Source: Lineus longissimus (Eukaryota > Nemertea > Pilidiophora > Heteronemertea > Lineidae). Taken from it: DNA of 64,000 nt. The stretch is taken from positions 13,828,109-13,892,108 of the forward strand of contig NC_088325.1 of assembly GCF_910592395.1 (NCBI RefSeq), in the 5' to 3' direction. Shown one piece after another: positions 10,682 to 22,945 of this stretch. A program made the translations under genes and the position numbers. Every line of letters begins with the position of its first letter. Position 1 is the first letter of the stretch. Under the pieces are notes generated by a model that made no database searches, was not told the origin of the DNA, and saw nothing but the letters and a program-made list of their open reading frames with translations.

Positions 10682-12922
10682 GTATCCTGTCTGTTGGAAT
10701 ACAGACATTGACTTTCATTTAAAACCCATGGAAGGATTACTGGATTCCAAACATTTTTCTACAATTTTGTGCCATTCTGGCTAGTTGGCTATAAGTCTAA
10801 ACTGTGTTTGTGGCCTGAAGCTCTGCAGCAGAACAATGCCCACTGGTGCCGAACGTTTGCTGTTTCAACTTGGGTTCAGGACGTCAATTGAAATTGTGGG
10901 GTTTTGAAGGAAAGTTGTATGAGCAGATGTGTCCTCCTTTGGATAACAATGAATGTAGATGTACAGGCAGAGAAGTTATGTTCGTGTAACGCAGGTGGCT
11001 CCACATTCAAAGGAGAACACTTTCATACAACATCTCTTACAAAAAAGACAAAGTGGAAGTTTTTAAGTGTAAACATTCTCATGAACCTTTTCAGTGTTGA
11101 AACCCCTGAATTAGTGTATACGTTTAGCACTCTTCCGAAACATAATAACCCAACTTCTAGACTGGACCACACTCCTACCTTCTGCAATGCGAGGTTGAGG
11201 ATGCAAAACTGGCCGGGGGGGGGGGGTCAAGGGGTTCACACAAAGTCTATTGTACATTACATCAACAGGCTAGGGACTTGGAAACCCCGTCCGTTTTATT
11301 CGACTGAGGTTAATGTAGAGCTGTACTCATTTACTGCAGCTAACAGTTGAATAACAGAGAAATCTTTTCAGTTGGGGAAATTGTGTATTTTCTCACTATT
11401 GGTGGTTGGGGCTCGAATATCTTTTGGGATTACAGGTTCATCACTGTATAGCGTGCCTATAATTTTATTCCATGTTATCAAGACTATAATCATGTGCTTA
11501 TATTGAGTGGGTTACCGTAATAATGTAATGTAAGCTTTCTAAAAAAATTGTGAGACGGTAAAATAGTTTGTCCAGTACAGTCCTAGATATGCTGGCAATG
11601 TACAGTTCTAGATACTAAATATATGTATGTATAACCATTATGAATATGTTATTCAAACATTAGGTCTTCATTGCGTTCAACTGAAGAGTCTCATCGCCGA
11701 ACAAGATATGTGCCATATTCAACATTTTGGGATAAGTCATACCACAGCATTATCCTTATGATGACTGATCTGGCCTTCAAATCCACACCACTCTGGCCAA
11801 CAGTAAAACACACCATTCTGGCCAACAGTAAAACTATTATGAAAAAAAAGTACAATACATTTTCTGTTAAGATTCCAAACTTCAAAGCCATTTTTCTCAA
11901 TGTGACAAAAATGGATAAACAGTAGAATCTCGCTATTAAAGGGGAGTTCATATGACTAACGTTTCGGCCGACATTTTACATATAGCAAAAATTATTTTGG
12001 CTAAGATGATCATGTGTGACCCACCACGACAAAATGAGTTGCATGTCGCACAGAAGATGAGCCTAAAATGACACCAGGACATAATAGAAGAAATTGATAT
12101 GCTCCGATTTTACAAAAGGCAGACAATGGTGAAATGAACAACCAGTCTGTCTCAACCTGTCAAGCTCAGAGCGACATGCGACTCATTTTGTCATGGCGGG
12201 TCACATATAAACCAAATTTCTGATAAATCCAGGGAGTTTTTTTGGTGAAACGGACACGGAGTTACCACTTCATCATCTTTGACTGGAAGTGAGTATCTAT
12301 CGATAGTGCCAGGCCAGGCCAGGCATTTTAGCCAAAGGCGTTTAAAAAGGGATGATCATTTTGTAAGGTAATGCCCGTAGAGAGCTCTGTTGGCCAGTGC
12401 TTTTGCTACCATCTCTTAACAGTTTGCATTCATTTTGTCCTGTAAATTGTCATATAAAGTAACTTGAAATGACATCTGAGATTCGTTGTTTTGTCTTGTT
12501 GTTCATTTTCTTGAAGTTATGCACTTTCCAATGTATCAGGAAGTAGAGGAGTTTACCTGCCTCGCGCTGGTCTCTATGCCGTTGGAGTTTGAAGTACTTG
12601 GAGTGAGCAGACGTTGGGAACAAAATGTCTGCTACTGCATTGGCGGACTGCACTCAGTCATGCACTCCTAGTCATGCATGATGATATTTCTTTTGTGAAT
12701 CTTTCGCAAAATACACTGCAGTACATGTATAATCAAGTGCGGTGTTAACTCTGTTATATTATGAAAGTCGGTCTTTGGTGCACTGTCAATGATTTTGGTT
12801 CAATTTGAATGAACTTTTCAGGGTCATTTTGTGGTTTTCTGACGTCTTGTTGCCGGATCAGCGCACATAGGGTATATGATAAACTAACAAATGTGACTAT
12901 TTATGTTTTCAGGACTTTCATA
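10682..12922. other. Spacer between the two eIF5A genes
   Basis: Contains a G run near 11215-11226 and a hairpin element at 12015-12206. No further gene is supported. A 3' splice site (TTTTCAG, ending 12912) precedes the second eIF5A start, so its 5' UTR exon should lie in this spacer. Confidence 0.5.
12015..12206. mobile_element. Short hairpin MITE
   Basis: The arm at 12015-12049 (TGTGACCCACCACGACAAAA...) is repeated inverted at about 12171-12206 with a few mismatches; the element is about 190 bp with no coding capacity. Confidence 0.75.
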
Positions 12923-13387
12923 ATGGCTGATGAAGAGTTCGCATCTGCCGGGTCCGGGGCGTCTGACACCTTTCCCATGCAGTGCTCCGCTTTGAGGAAG
13001 AACGGTTACGTCGTCATTAAGGGACACCCATGTAAGATCGTTGAGATGTCGACATCAAAGACCGGCAAGCACGGCCACGCCAAGGTCCACTTGGTTGCTC
13101 TTGACATCTTCACTCAAAAAAAATACGAGGATCTCTGCCCCTCGACTCATAATATGAATGTCCCACACGTGTCGCGTGTGGACTATCAGATGACCAACAT
13201 AGACGACGGGTTTCTTACCTTAATGGATGATCTTGGTAACGAGAAAGAGGACCTCAAACTCCCTGACAACGACATTGGTAAGGAAATTCAGAAGAAATTC
13301 GACGACGGTGACTCGTTTATGGTAACTGTGCTGACTGCTATGAAGGATGAAGCTGTCGTTGGGGTCAAAACCATGAAAGATTCCTAA
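12923..13387 (+). CDS. EIF5A: Translation factor eIF5A, copy 2
   Basis: 154 residues in one exon, starting right after a 5' UTR 3' splice site. The hypusine loop [12 protein letters not shown] is intact with the lysine at about K49. The N-terminal half is nearly identical to copy 1, and 12973-13125 matches 10250-10402 base for base over 153 nt, silent sites included. The C-terminal OB-fold half differs strongly (for example [14 protein letters not shown] against FIDVEDGFLSLMAD). Both halves keep family character, so both copies look functional. The pattern suggests an older duplication followed by gene conversion of the hypusine-domain segment. Confidence 0.97.
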   Translation: MADEEFASAGSGASDTFPMQCSALRKNGYVVIKGHPCKIVEMSTSKTGKHGHAKVHLVALDIFTQKKYEDLCPSTHNMNVPHVSRVDYQMTNIDDGFLTLMDDLGNEKEDLKLPDNDIGKEIQKKFDDGDSFMVTVLTAMKDEAVVGVKTMKDS

Positions 13388-14361
13388 ACTGTGATTGATA
13401 CATATAGGATGGAGTTTGACAAAGTACCGTACAACTTAAAAAGTCGACTCTATGAACATTCCAACAAAACTGGACCGTCAAATTTACAAATGGAACGAAA
13501 ATTAATAACTTTTGAGCTCTTTTGAAGTACGACTCTATTCATGCTTAGGAGTACCGAGTCCTTCCCTAAACAGTTTTTTGAATTTTTCAGTGAATTTCGA
13601 TAGAATGGCTTATACTTAGTACTGTAAAGTTGGTCAGGATATGTTGCTGTTCTGAAATGGACGGCATCTTTACTGCAATCATATTTGTGCTGTTATATGA
13701 TGATGAAATTCCAGTTGGGCCTAAACTAAAAATAGTTGTGCTTCCTGTAAACCTGGTCCCCAACTTACTTAATTGGCAAAGGCCTCCTGTTTCTGGAATC
13801 CCAGCTTGTTTTATTTTTGGCGTTTTAACCAAAAGTGGCCCAGCTCGGCCACTGTCTGAATTATGATAAGTATAATCATATTAAGTATTTGCGGACATCT
13901 AATCTGTTATCTTTACAAGGCAGTCAGAAAAGTTGAGAACGTTTCATTGGAACTGTGAATGAATTGTCTTGTGCTTAGTGCGACATTTTATAAGTCTTCT
14001 CGGCCTGAAAATCGTCAATTTATCGATACAATGAAAATATGGACAATGAAGATACATTATGTGCTGGATATTCGAGAAAAGACGGCCTTATGAGTCTTTG
14101 TCAATGTATAGAAATTTTGTTTGTTTGCAATCGACATCATTTTTTATTGTGTACTGCCTTCTTGCAACTTCCATCCGGAAAGGTACTGGATTTCAGCAAA
14201 AAAAATATGAATAAACCTTTCAGCCGAATTGTGAAATGCCTCTTCGCTTGAAATATATCCTGTATTCATGTTGATGAATTCAAGTTTGACAAAGCGCTGA
14301 TCTTGGAGCCTGAGAGTGTTCAGTGTCATTTATGCAGCAGTCCTACGGTCATATTGTTAAA

Positions 14362-14506
14362 CGGTAGAACCTCTCTATTAAGGACACCCTCGGGACTGAC
14401 AAGTGCTGTCCTGATTAGAGAGGTCAGATTGAATGGAAAAAACCAATTTGGGACCATAATTTTTGTCCTTAATAGAGAGGTGTCCGCTAAGGGAGGTTCC
14501 ACTGTA
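14362..14506. mobile_element. Pogo-like MITE
   Basis: The right end, read inverted, is TACAGTGGAACCTCCCTTAG. The left end is GGTAGAACCTCTCTATTAAG. The internal phrases AATAGAGAGGTGTCC and GGGACCATAA pair with those at 2725-2820. About 145 bp, no coding capacity. Confidence 0.7.
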
Positions 14507-15174
14507 TATTAAATGGATATTCATATGATTTCGACAAAAGATAGTCTCCAGGAAATTCTGAATGTTGCATCGTGGACAGGTGGTCCAGAAAGGCATTGTC
14601 CTGTGTAAATATCATCAGTGACTAGCCCATTTCTGAAGAAAATGGCACTTTTCTAAAGTTTAGAAGATACAAAAGTTTTTTATGCCCTGTTCCAATTGAG
14701 ATGCTACTCATAATATGTGCTCGATATCACAACAGACCGCAGCGTGTTCAACTCGCAGGTGGACATCGAAAAGCTTGGTGTACTGTAAAATCGGTCAGGA
14801 ACCGTCAGGACTTGGGTTGTCGCCTCAGTCTGTACACGACCAGAAAAAACTCAATGACAACAATGGTCCTCTTGCCAACTCATGGCAACCAATAAGGGTC
14901 TCGGGAGTGGTCTGCCTCCTTAAGTGTTTTGGCCTTCTTTGCCACTGTACGAAGTTGTAAAAGTTTAGTAACTGTTAAAAAATTATCTGCCTCAAAACTG
15001 TCTTCATTTAAACTTCTATATATTGTGGCCTTTGATACAGTGTACAAAACTCTGAAAATACAGTTGGATTGCGTTTGATCTGATGGTTTTAGTGATTTCT
15101 ATTTGATATGTGGAGACCAAGACCTTTCTTTTTCCAAGTTCACTTCATCTTGCCCTAGCAAGTCTAATCTCGCT

Positions 15175-15353
15175 TCCAAGTGGATGTATCCCTGCATGGT
15201 GGTTGTGACTTTGTCCCCAAAAGACCAATTTTGGACGAATGGAAATTATAATTTTATCAAAACCACCGGGTAACCATGATATCGCTTTCACTCAAAGTGG
15301 ACGTATCCCTGCATGGTGGTTGTGACTTTGTCCTCAAAAGACCAACTTGGGAC
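15175..15353. repeat. Direct repeat of about 60 bp, period 117 bp
   Basis: Two units, 15175-15234 and 15292-15353, share GTATCCCTGCATGGTGGTTG and TGACTTTGTCC with a few differences. Confidence 0.75.
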
Positions 15354-15591
15354 TATTTCAAATTACACTTCATCGACGCTTTTCCAACATAATCCAAAGA
15401 TTTGTGACGCACGCTCACTACATACAGTCCAAGACCCGTTGCATAAGAAAAGCCAACCAATTGTAATTGCTTGAGAAAACTATACTGTGAACAACTTATT
15501 GCCAACAGGATTAGGCCTATGGAGAAAGTGGCCAAGCTTGTGTACAGAAAGATTTTGAAAGCGGCCGCTCTTTCGTATTTCATCTGAAACC

Positions 15592-17674
15592 ATGGTCAAA
15601 CACACAGGAATGATGTTGCTTTTAGCTTGGATACTGACTGTGGTCTTTTTCAATGGTAAGTACAGGCATGTTTTCTTTTTTTAAAGTTAATTATACAAAT
15701 AAAGGTAACCAGATGACTTCATTACATGTACTGTGTAACAAATCCCATGCCTGGTGGCCGACGTTAACCAAATTCCGATGCATCCGTCTACATGATACGT
15801 CCGTCTAAGTTGTGGATCTTAGCCGTCCAGAAGGACCTCTCGTACACGTGTTTAAATTGTGACGGCAACTCAGAGACGTTGCCAAACCTGGCCTCGCTAT
15901 GGCCTTAACCGCTACCTCCCCCCGCGCGCCCCGTTTTCTTCCTTGTGAAGATTGACGTTCACCGCCGGGGAGTGGAAAATATCACGAAGATGTAGAACTG
16001 AACTTCCTATTTTTCAGGAGTCACAGCAACTGAATACTGCTCTTCCTACTACGACGACGTCTATAATTATGTTTCTGGCTTCACCTGTAGCGACTATTGT
16101 TGTGGATCCTACAGCTACAAATATTGCTGTAGCGATGCCTGCTCCAGCATCAGTCTGACTGACTGCTACACATCGACAGTGACTACAGTCGCGACCACAT
16201 GGTACGTAAAGACCGACGTGTTGACATGAACATGTGCCCCCCCCCCCCCCCCCGGGAAAGTGTCCTTCCCTCGATGATGTGGCTATGATATAAAGACAAA
16301 AGTATGTGGAAGCCAATTATCTTCAATCAAAATATGACCAAATGCTCTTGCACCATTCCCGCAGCCTAAGCGCCATTCCTGCCATATGAAGTGGGATGGT
16401 TTCCGTCCAAGTTTTGCTTCGTGTAAGACAGCGATGGCCTCGACGGCATCCCCCACCATTCTTCTATATTGTTACCTCACTTTCGTCCCCAGGGTTATCG
16501 TTGGCGGTGTCATCGGCGGCTTGATCGGCCTGGCTATTGTCATTGGCATCATCGTGGCTTTGGTAACAATGTGTAAAGGAGATCTGACTCAAACCAGGGC
16601 AAGAGGACGAGGTAGGTACCATCTGAACAACCAGAACCTTTCTTTCCTTTCCTTTCTTTACTCATCTGACGTACATACCACGCCAGACTACCCCCTTATC
16701 CATACATGATATCTCCTTCATATTCATCTGAAGCACAAACCATGCCAGCCTCTTCTCCATACACGATCTCCCCTTCTTATTCATCTGGCACACATGCCAC
16801 GCTGGGCTGTCTCCTACTATATAAACACCATGAGTTAAGATAAGTAAAGGATTTATACAGTCAAGACAAAGTCTCTTCAAATTTGAAAGGATTATAAAAT
16901 AAAGGAGGAAATTCGTTGAATACAATAGTTGCGCGTCCGTCTAATTATCCATGCCGGTAATGTAAGATTATTAACATGAATATTCTTGTTTTCTTCCAAT
17001 AGTCCACCAGACACCCATAACCGTGGGCGTCAATAGTACCACTGTCGTGTCTGGGAACAACTATCCCCGTGCGCAGCCTACTGCGCCTCCACCTTATCCA
17101 GGACCTCCACCAAACAGCGGCCCCCCTCCAAGCTACGCCACAGTGACGCCCAACACCGCCGGTGTGACGACAATCTACCCGGGTTCGGGGTATCAGATGA
17201 CCACCACAACATACCCCGGGCAGGTTACAGTCCAGCCTCCCCAGCCTGTTGGGAACCAGACGAACGTCTACCCAGCGACAGCTATGCCTTCGCCGCAGAC
17301 AGTCGCCTACCCAACCCAGCAGCCCAGTCAGACGTACCCGCAAGCCCAGACGTCGTATCCACAACAGCAACAGGTATGAGAGTTAGAGATTGTCCCATAC
17401 ATAGCTGGTCACTTTCTGGGTCTAAACAATGCCGCAAGAGAGGTGTTCGACGCGTTATCTCATTAGAAGCTTACATGTACATTACGACGGCCGTAGACAC
17501 CAAATTATCCTGTACCGCATCGGTTTTTCCTCCATTGCCAATAATCACTGGTAATCTTGATAACTCGATGAAGGTCTGACGTTACCTAAACTGGCAATTA
17601 CTGTACATGATTTGTTTCAGTATCCACCTCAAACTCCCGGGGCGCTAGAGATGTATCCACCAATAGCGAACTAA
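15592..17674 (+). CDS. Gene C: Shisa-like membrane protein with PPxY-rich tail
   Basis: Five exons (15592-15655, 16018-16201, 16493-16611, 17003-17373, 17621-17674) close in frame with phases 1,2,1,0 and give 263 residues. Signal peptide at 1-22 (MMLLLAWILTVVFFNG). The Cys-rich domain has the family spacing C-x15-C-x3-CC-x7-CC (EYC...FTCSDYCCGS...KYCCSDAC), resembling the YCCG...YCC signature of vertebrate Shisa. Transmembrane helix at about 84-106 (VIVGGVIGGLIGLAIVIG). The tail of about 140 residues carries PPPY (151-154), PPPSYATV and many YP motifs. Vertebrate Shisa proteins act in Wnt/FGF receptor maturation or as glutamate receptor partners; which role applies here is unknown. AATAAA at 18091 may end the transcript. 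Confidence 0.88.
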
Positions 17675-18681
17675 AGGAAGAGAAGGCCCGGATACGGAGC
17701 AAGAACACAATATTAACTCGGTCAGGAGTAGTATCGGCCTTTAAGGACAGTGGATGAGCACCTGGCATCTGGAATGTCCGTGCCACCATCGAGATAGGCG
17801 CACGGCTCCTGGTTGATCTTGCAGTATCATTGGAATGGACCGATGATAACGGCTGGACGCCTCCATGGTTTCGTTCTGTTCTGGATGTGACATTGTCTCT
17901 GTTCCGCCGATTACGGGTTGATCAGTTTTTGCGCAGTAACAGACGTCTTGTATCAGAGAAAATGATGTTATCTTTGTGATATTATTTTAATTTATATTAC
18001 CTGTTTATGAATTTTTAACCTGCGCTCTATGAAGTGAAATCCTTGTAAGATGTGATTTTGTGCATGACGTAGATTAAAAACGTTTCCGAAAATAAAACAT
18101 GCTTTTCGCAAGGGATTTCTTTTTTCTCTACAATGATGTCCCCGTCCCAAGGGACCACTTTGTGGTAGGACAGGAAGGACTGATATAAGGACTGGCTAGG
18201 TTTTTGACCTATACGAACAAAATTAGTCACCTTGTTTATAACTGTTTTTCGAGATCGTCTTGGAACGCGCGTCATCGAGTCAACACAATGGCCTGAGTAA
18301 TGGTTTAAAGGTGGCTTGCGTAAGGGCAAGTCAATACGGGTCCTTAGACCACATTCACACTGAACCTGCATGGGTCGTGTAAGTTTAGAATGTAAACAAT
18401 GAAAGGGCCTTTTATAAAATGTTCAAATACTAAGTACATATCGGTAGCGTCTGAGTACCATACGTATGTTTTTAATATGCAATCTTGGACTTGAAAACTA
18501 AAATTTGCTTGGGACAGTTTGGGAATTTTTACCACAGGGGGCCCTTTTCTTCATCACGGAGGATTGAAACGATGTAGAAGGATGGAAGTAAGAGGAAAGA
18601 TGGTGCAAGTTTCCGTTCTCGAGATTTTTTGACGGTTCACCAGTGACTACCCTTTGACCATCGCTCCGACTGCAAGAAGAG
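17675..18681. other. 3' UTR of gene C and spacer
   Basis: AATAAA at 18091-18096 is the best poly(A) signal for gene C. The rest shows no supported feature. Confidence 0.45.
18091..18096 (+). terminator. Likely poly(A) signal of gene C
   Basis: AATAAA about 420 bp after the stop codon of gene C. Confidence 0.4.
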
Positions 18682-20059
18682 ATGGCGGCCACAGCTGAAG
18701 ACACAGCGTAAGTGACACCTTTTTTTATCTGTTTTCCCCAGAAAAGTCATGGTCTCTAAGTTGTCTATGGGGAACAATCAAAAACATTACACCGGTAGAA
18801 TAGTGTATTTCCCGTACATTGTAGCATCACGCTCTGGTCCTATCCTTGTTTCAATTCGGTATGTTCTTCGACAAAGTCTGGCGTGGCGTCAACACAAATA
18901 GTAAATATTCATCTTCTTTTTTACAGGTTGTCAATTGGTCTAATAGCCGGCATCCTCGGCGGCCTCATAGGTCTGGCCGTACTGTTCGTGCTGCTGGGCA
19001 AGTTCTGTTCGTGTATCAACTGGAAGAAGTGCAAGTGTGCGCGTAAAAAAAAGGAAGACAAAAAGGGTAAGCGGAGTGGATGCATTCTGTTTTGAGAGAG
19101 AATAAATATAGTTTCTCACGTAAAATATTGAGCCGAGGTTAGTGTTGTTCGATGGGAGAGGGTTTGCTGACAATGATAACTGCATGCTTTTGCTTTTCAG
19201 AGGAAGAAAAGAAAGAAGAAGAGAAGAAAGAAGAGGAGAAGAAAGAGGAAGAAAAAGCTGCCGCGGCCGAGGAGAAAAAAGATAGTCCGCCGGAAGAAGT
19301 GAAGCCCGAGGAACTGGAGTACCGGCGGCCGCCGACAGCCGCAGCTGCGCCTGTGCCTATCGTCGCGGCCGTGGCCATACCTGGGCAGGTCGAACAGGTT
19401 GGGGCGCCTCCGCCTCAGAAAAGGGATTCGCTACCACCACTTAAAAGACTTGTAAGTCTCGATTTCTCATTCAACCTTCTACCTCAGTTTTCTTCACCGT
19501 GGACACGACCGTAACTTTTAGTCCGGAAGCCATGGTGCTGAATCTGGAATAGCTAGGCTCTCATAACAGACGAATTTCCTTTCACTTGAATATCGTTATA
19601 GCCAATCAAAAGCTTTCAATCATGTTCATCGGCAAAGTCACAGAAGTCAGCCAATCATGATTTACTTCTGACCGCATGATCGTGTCGTCCAATCAGAATG
19701 GTTAAAACCTGCGTCACCGGTGTAGTCATCAGCTCTGACCCAATCACAACGCGTTAATTCTTAACGATTTAGGTCCATTTTGAGCAATTGCTATCAGAAT
19801 AATGGTAAATTCTTCGCTCATATTTGTCTTTGTTTTCCAGCCTAAGAAAGGAATAAGTTTCGGCAATGGATTTGATACGTTCGTGGATGATGACCTAGCA
19901 CCACCCCCGCAGTACAACCTGTACGAATACGAAGTCAACAGACCTGTAGAGGGTCTGGTTGGACAATTTCGATTCAAGTCTCTTCGCGAGCCTCAGAAGT
20001 TTCATTATGAAGAAGTCAAGGTTCATGGTTATGTCAAAGAAGCGATGGACATAGTGTGA
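18682..20059 (+). CDS. Gene D: ectodomain-less paralog of gene E, transmembrane plus charged tail
   Basis: Four exons (18682-18707, 18927-19066, 19201-19451, 19841-20059) close with phases 2,1,0 and give 211 residues. The first exon encodes only MAATAEDTA and joins directly in phase 2 to the transmembrane exon, so the signal peptide and Cys-rich exons of the family are absent. Helix at about 12-34 (GLIAGILGGLIGLAVLFVLLG). Next come a Cys/Lys-rich juxtamembrane part (FCSCINWKKCKCARKKK), a Glu/Lys repeat (KKEEE units), an Ala/Pro segment, a PPPQY motif and the C-terminus YVKEAMDIV. The C-terminus and the last intron position match gene E (YVKEALDY; LPP motif before a phase-0 intron). An unseen alternative upstream exon could still supply an ectodomain. 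ATTAAA at 20386 may be the poly(A) signal. Confidence 0.8.
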
Positions 20060-21031
20060 TGCGCTTTTTCTGCAGCGAATTGATGACCACTTTGCTAATA
20101 TATTCGCCCGTCCCGGCCATACCTATTCGCCTTTGGCAAGTGTTTACCGAAGGTGTCTCCATGGCAAAACTTTGAAGGTCACGCCGGCCGCTGCAGCAGT
20201 ATGAAACCAGAGTCGTTCAAGAAAGATATCGAAAGACTCTGGCACATCGAATGAACAGTGTCTCCTGTCATTGTTTGGATAACGCTTGAAAACGTCCGTA
20301 GGAGATGTTTTGTGATATCTTAATTCTGATTCGTCAAAACTTCCACGTATTTATTAATGTACTGTTATTACAATGTATCTTAGATATTAAAAAAGACTTT
20401 GTAGAACTTGTCTAGTCGTCCTTGTTGATTTCCCGTCACGCTTTTGCCCTGTGTTTACTTGTTTCTTCGAACTGCATTGTTTGACTTGATCGCGACCATG
20501 AGGACGATTGTATTAGTGGTCTGAAGGCAATCATTGGCAAGCCGGTTAATAACCTGATATATATATATGCAAAATACTTGGCTGGTAAATGTCAACACTC
20601 ATGGTGATGCTTCTACACTGATGCTTGAGGCCGACTACGGAGTCAGAAGAGCAATAAACCCAATTGGCGTCTTATCGTAGTGGCACGTAAAAACGGTGTC
20701 TAAGTTTCCGACACCATCGTTAGTTGGATTGTTGGTCTTGACTTTAAGTTTTGAGACTAAATCTTCTGCCACATCGACAGGTCAAAGCCATGGACCGAGG
20801 CCAAAATAAACCTCCGCGAACCAAGCGGGGGGCTCAACAAAATCTTCTTGCAATGCTTTCTAATCGCGCGCAACGCATTCTAACCAAAACATACTTTGTT
20901 TATACACGTACACTGGTTGACAACAAAACGACATTGAATATCCCTTTCTGATAGGACCTATGGATCGTGCGTATGGTTTCTTTAATCCCTTATTCCAAAC
21001 ATGGTGAAACACTGGACGCCGAGCTGCTAAA
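20060..21031. other. 3' UTR of gene D and spacer
   Basis: ATTAAA at 20386-20391 may end gene D. A short TA repeat lies near 20560-20570. Nothing else is supported. Confidence 0.45.
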
Positions 21032-22945
21032 ATGTGGGCAGTATTGGAGTCGAAGATAGGGCGAATATCGACCCAGTTGACTTCATGTTTGATGCTAGCT
21101 TCTCTCGTTACTGGTGAGTTCATTAAGATCTTCGTATGGGTTTATTCAAGTGCTTCTATACATACTGACAGCTCGGCTAAACAAGTGTAATTTCTGGCTT
21201 CGAGATATTGACAAAATGATAGATAACCAAGTTATGCAGCAATAGTAGATTTTTACCTCGTTGGTGATCGCTAATCTGAGCTATCCCCCCCCCCCCCAAA
21301 ACACGACTTTCATAAGTCTGTACGTTTTTCCGTCACCTTTCTTCCAGTAACCTCTTCAGCCGAGACATGCACAGCCTATACTGACGGGACTGGGTACGCC
21401 AGGCCAGCTTTCGACTGCGAAACCTATTGCTGCGGGACTAGTACCCTGAAGTATTGTTGTACAGAGTACTGCTACAGCACGTACTTTTCGGGGAGTACGC
21501 CGTGTATAACGGAGGAGGACGCATGGTAAGTGGTATGAGTATACGTTTCCTCCACCTGCGGGCCACGGCCTGTTCATACCATCCTATTTGGTATAGGTAG
21601 CTGGTGGAATGGATAGCTATCGTCCATAGCAAATGGCTGCATGATCAGTGGTTCCTTCTCTTAGCGTCTGGATGTTGCGTGTTCGCACATAGACTTCGAG
21701 GAGAGCAAGTAGATTGGACAACACCGCATACAGATAACTCATTGAGAGAAAGCAATACGATATCCCCAAATGTCTTTCCTCCAGGCATGATGAAGAACCA
21801 AGTGGTAGCGTATAGCGGTTTTTACACCTTGACATAGTTTCTCTTTCCTCTCTTCAGGAATTCTGTGCTGATGATTGCTGGCATCCTGGCAGGAGTGGGG
21901 GCTGCTGCAGTGGTCTTCATAGTCTTGGCCGTTGTTTGCGAATCATTGAAGAAGAAAACAACTGGTAAGTCTACACATGTATAGATTTGTTTAGCTGATG
22001 ATGCCACAAGCAATCTTACTTAAGGCTTTGGCTCTGTCATCGCCAAGTTGGTAGCAGACGTTATGTTGTTTATCGCCTGTCCTGTTGAAAAAAGTATTCA
22101 TATCGATTCACACATTTTGGTGCCTGCTTGTGCGGCTTGCCATCACCATGGTTACATTTTAATTGGCATTCCCGTGAATTGGCTTTCAATAACCTCATTT
22201 TCAGGTGACGACCTTGAGATTGACAACAAAAGGAAAGAGCGCCCAACAATTAGTTTTGAAGCAGCAGAAGAACCTGTAATTCACCCGGAACCGGAACCGG
22301 AACAAGAAGAAGTGCCAGAACCGGAACCAGAACCAGAAGCAGCGCCAGAACCGGAACCAGTGCCGTATCAAAACTCAGAAATGGCACCAAAGAAGAAAGA
22401 ACCGCCCTTGCGAAAATTGGTCCGACGGAATACGCTCCCACCCATCCCAGGGGTGAGAAATACTTCCGGTTTAAACTTCGTGGACTACCTTTTGAAGGAA
22501 AAAATGCATTTGAAAGTGCTTACCTTTTTTGGATGATATTGCCTTCAAGGTCAAGGTCACTCTTTGACTTTTTTTCGGCAGGGTGCTCACTGTGAATGAA
22601 AATTAAACTCAGATTTATTCATGAAAAGAGAAAAACTCAGAGGTAAAATGTTTTGGAATACATTTTTTTAGGGCGACAATGGCTCGACGCTGAACTGACA
22701 ATGCCGTGGAGGTGTCAATTCCTTTACCATTAAATCTAATCACTTCGTCCTAATTTCAGCCAAAACCAGTCGGTGAGGCCCATCCACAAGCTGCAATGCC
22801 AGTTCCCACCACGGAGCCCCGATCGCCGACCCCACCGCAAAGCACTCTCTACGAAGACGATGTATTCGGCGCGCCAAGGCGGTCGAAGTATACCTCCCCG
22901 CGAGCAGATGAGAAGGAATACGTCAAAGAGGCGTTGGATTACTAA
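21032..22945 (+). CDS. Gene E: Shisa-like membrane protein with PEPE-rich tail
   Basis: Five exons (21032-21113, 21348-21525, 21858-21964, 22205-22452, 22760-22945) close with phases 1,2,1,0 and give 266 residues. The N-terminus has a hydrophobic signal-type end (TQLTSCLMLASLVT, to residue 27). The Cys-rich domain is canonical for this array (ETC...FDCETYCCGT...KYCCTEYC...TPC). Helix at about 90-113 (IAGILAGVGAAAVVFIVLAV). The tail carries a run of PEPEPE units (residues about 140-175), a basic stretch (PPLRKLVRRNTLPP) and the C-terminus KEYVKEALDY. The start was chosen because it is the ATG giving a hydrophobic segment and the required phase-1 donor. AATAAA follows at 23145. Gene D is its closest relative by tail. 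Confidence 0.85.

Larger units (their letters stand above)
13388..15591. other. Intergenic between eIF5A copy 2 and gene C
   Basis: Holds a pogo-like MITE (14362-14506) and a diverged direct repeat (15175-15353). No coding feature is supported. Confidence 0.5.

Noticed and set aside
10191-13387. eIF5A copies as processed retrogenes
   Set aside because: Both have a 3' splice site just before the ATG, suggesting a 5' UTR intron, and no poly(A) tract; intronless CDS alone is not enough.
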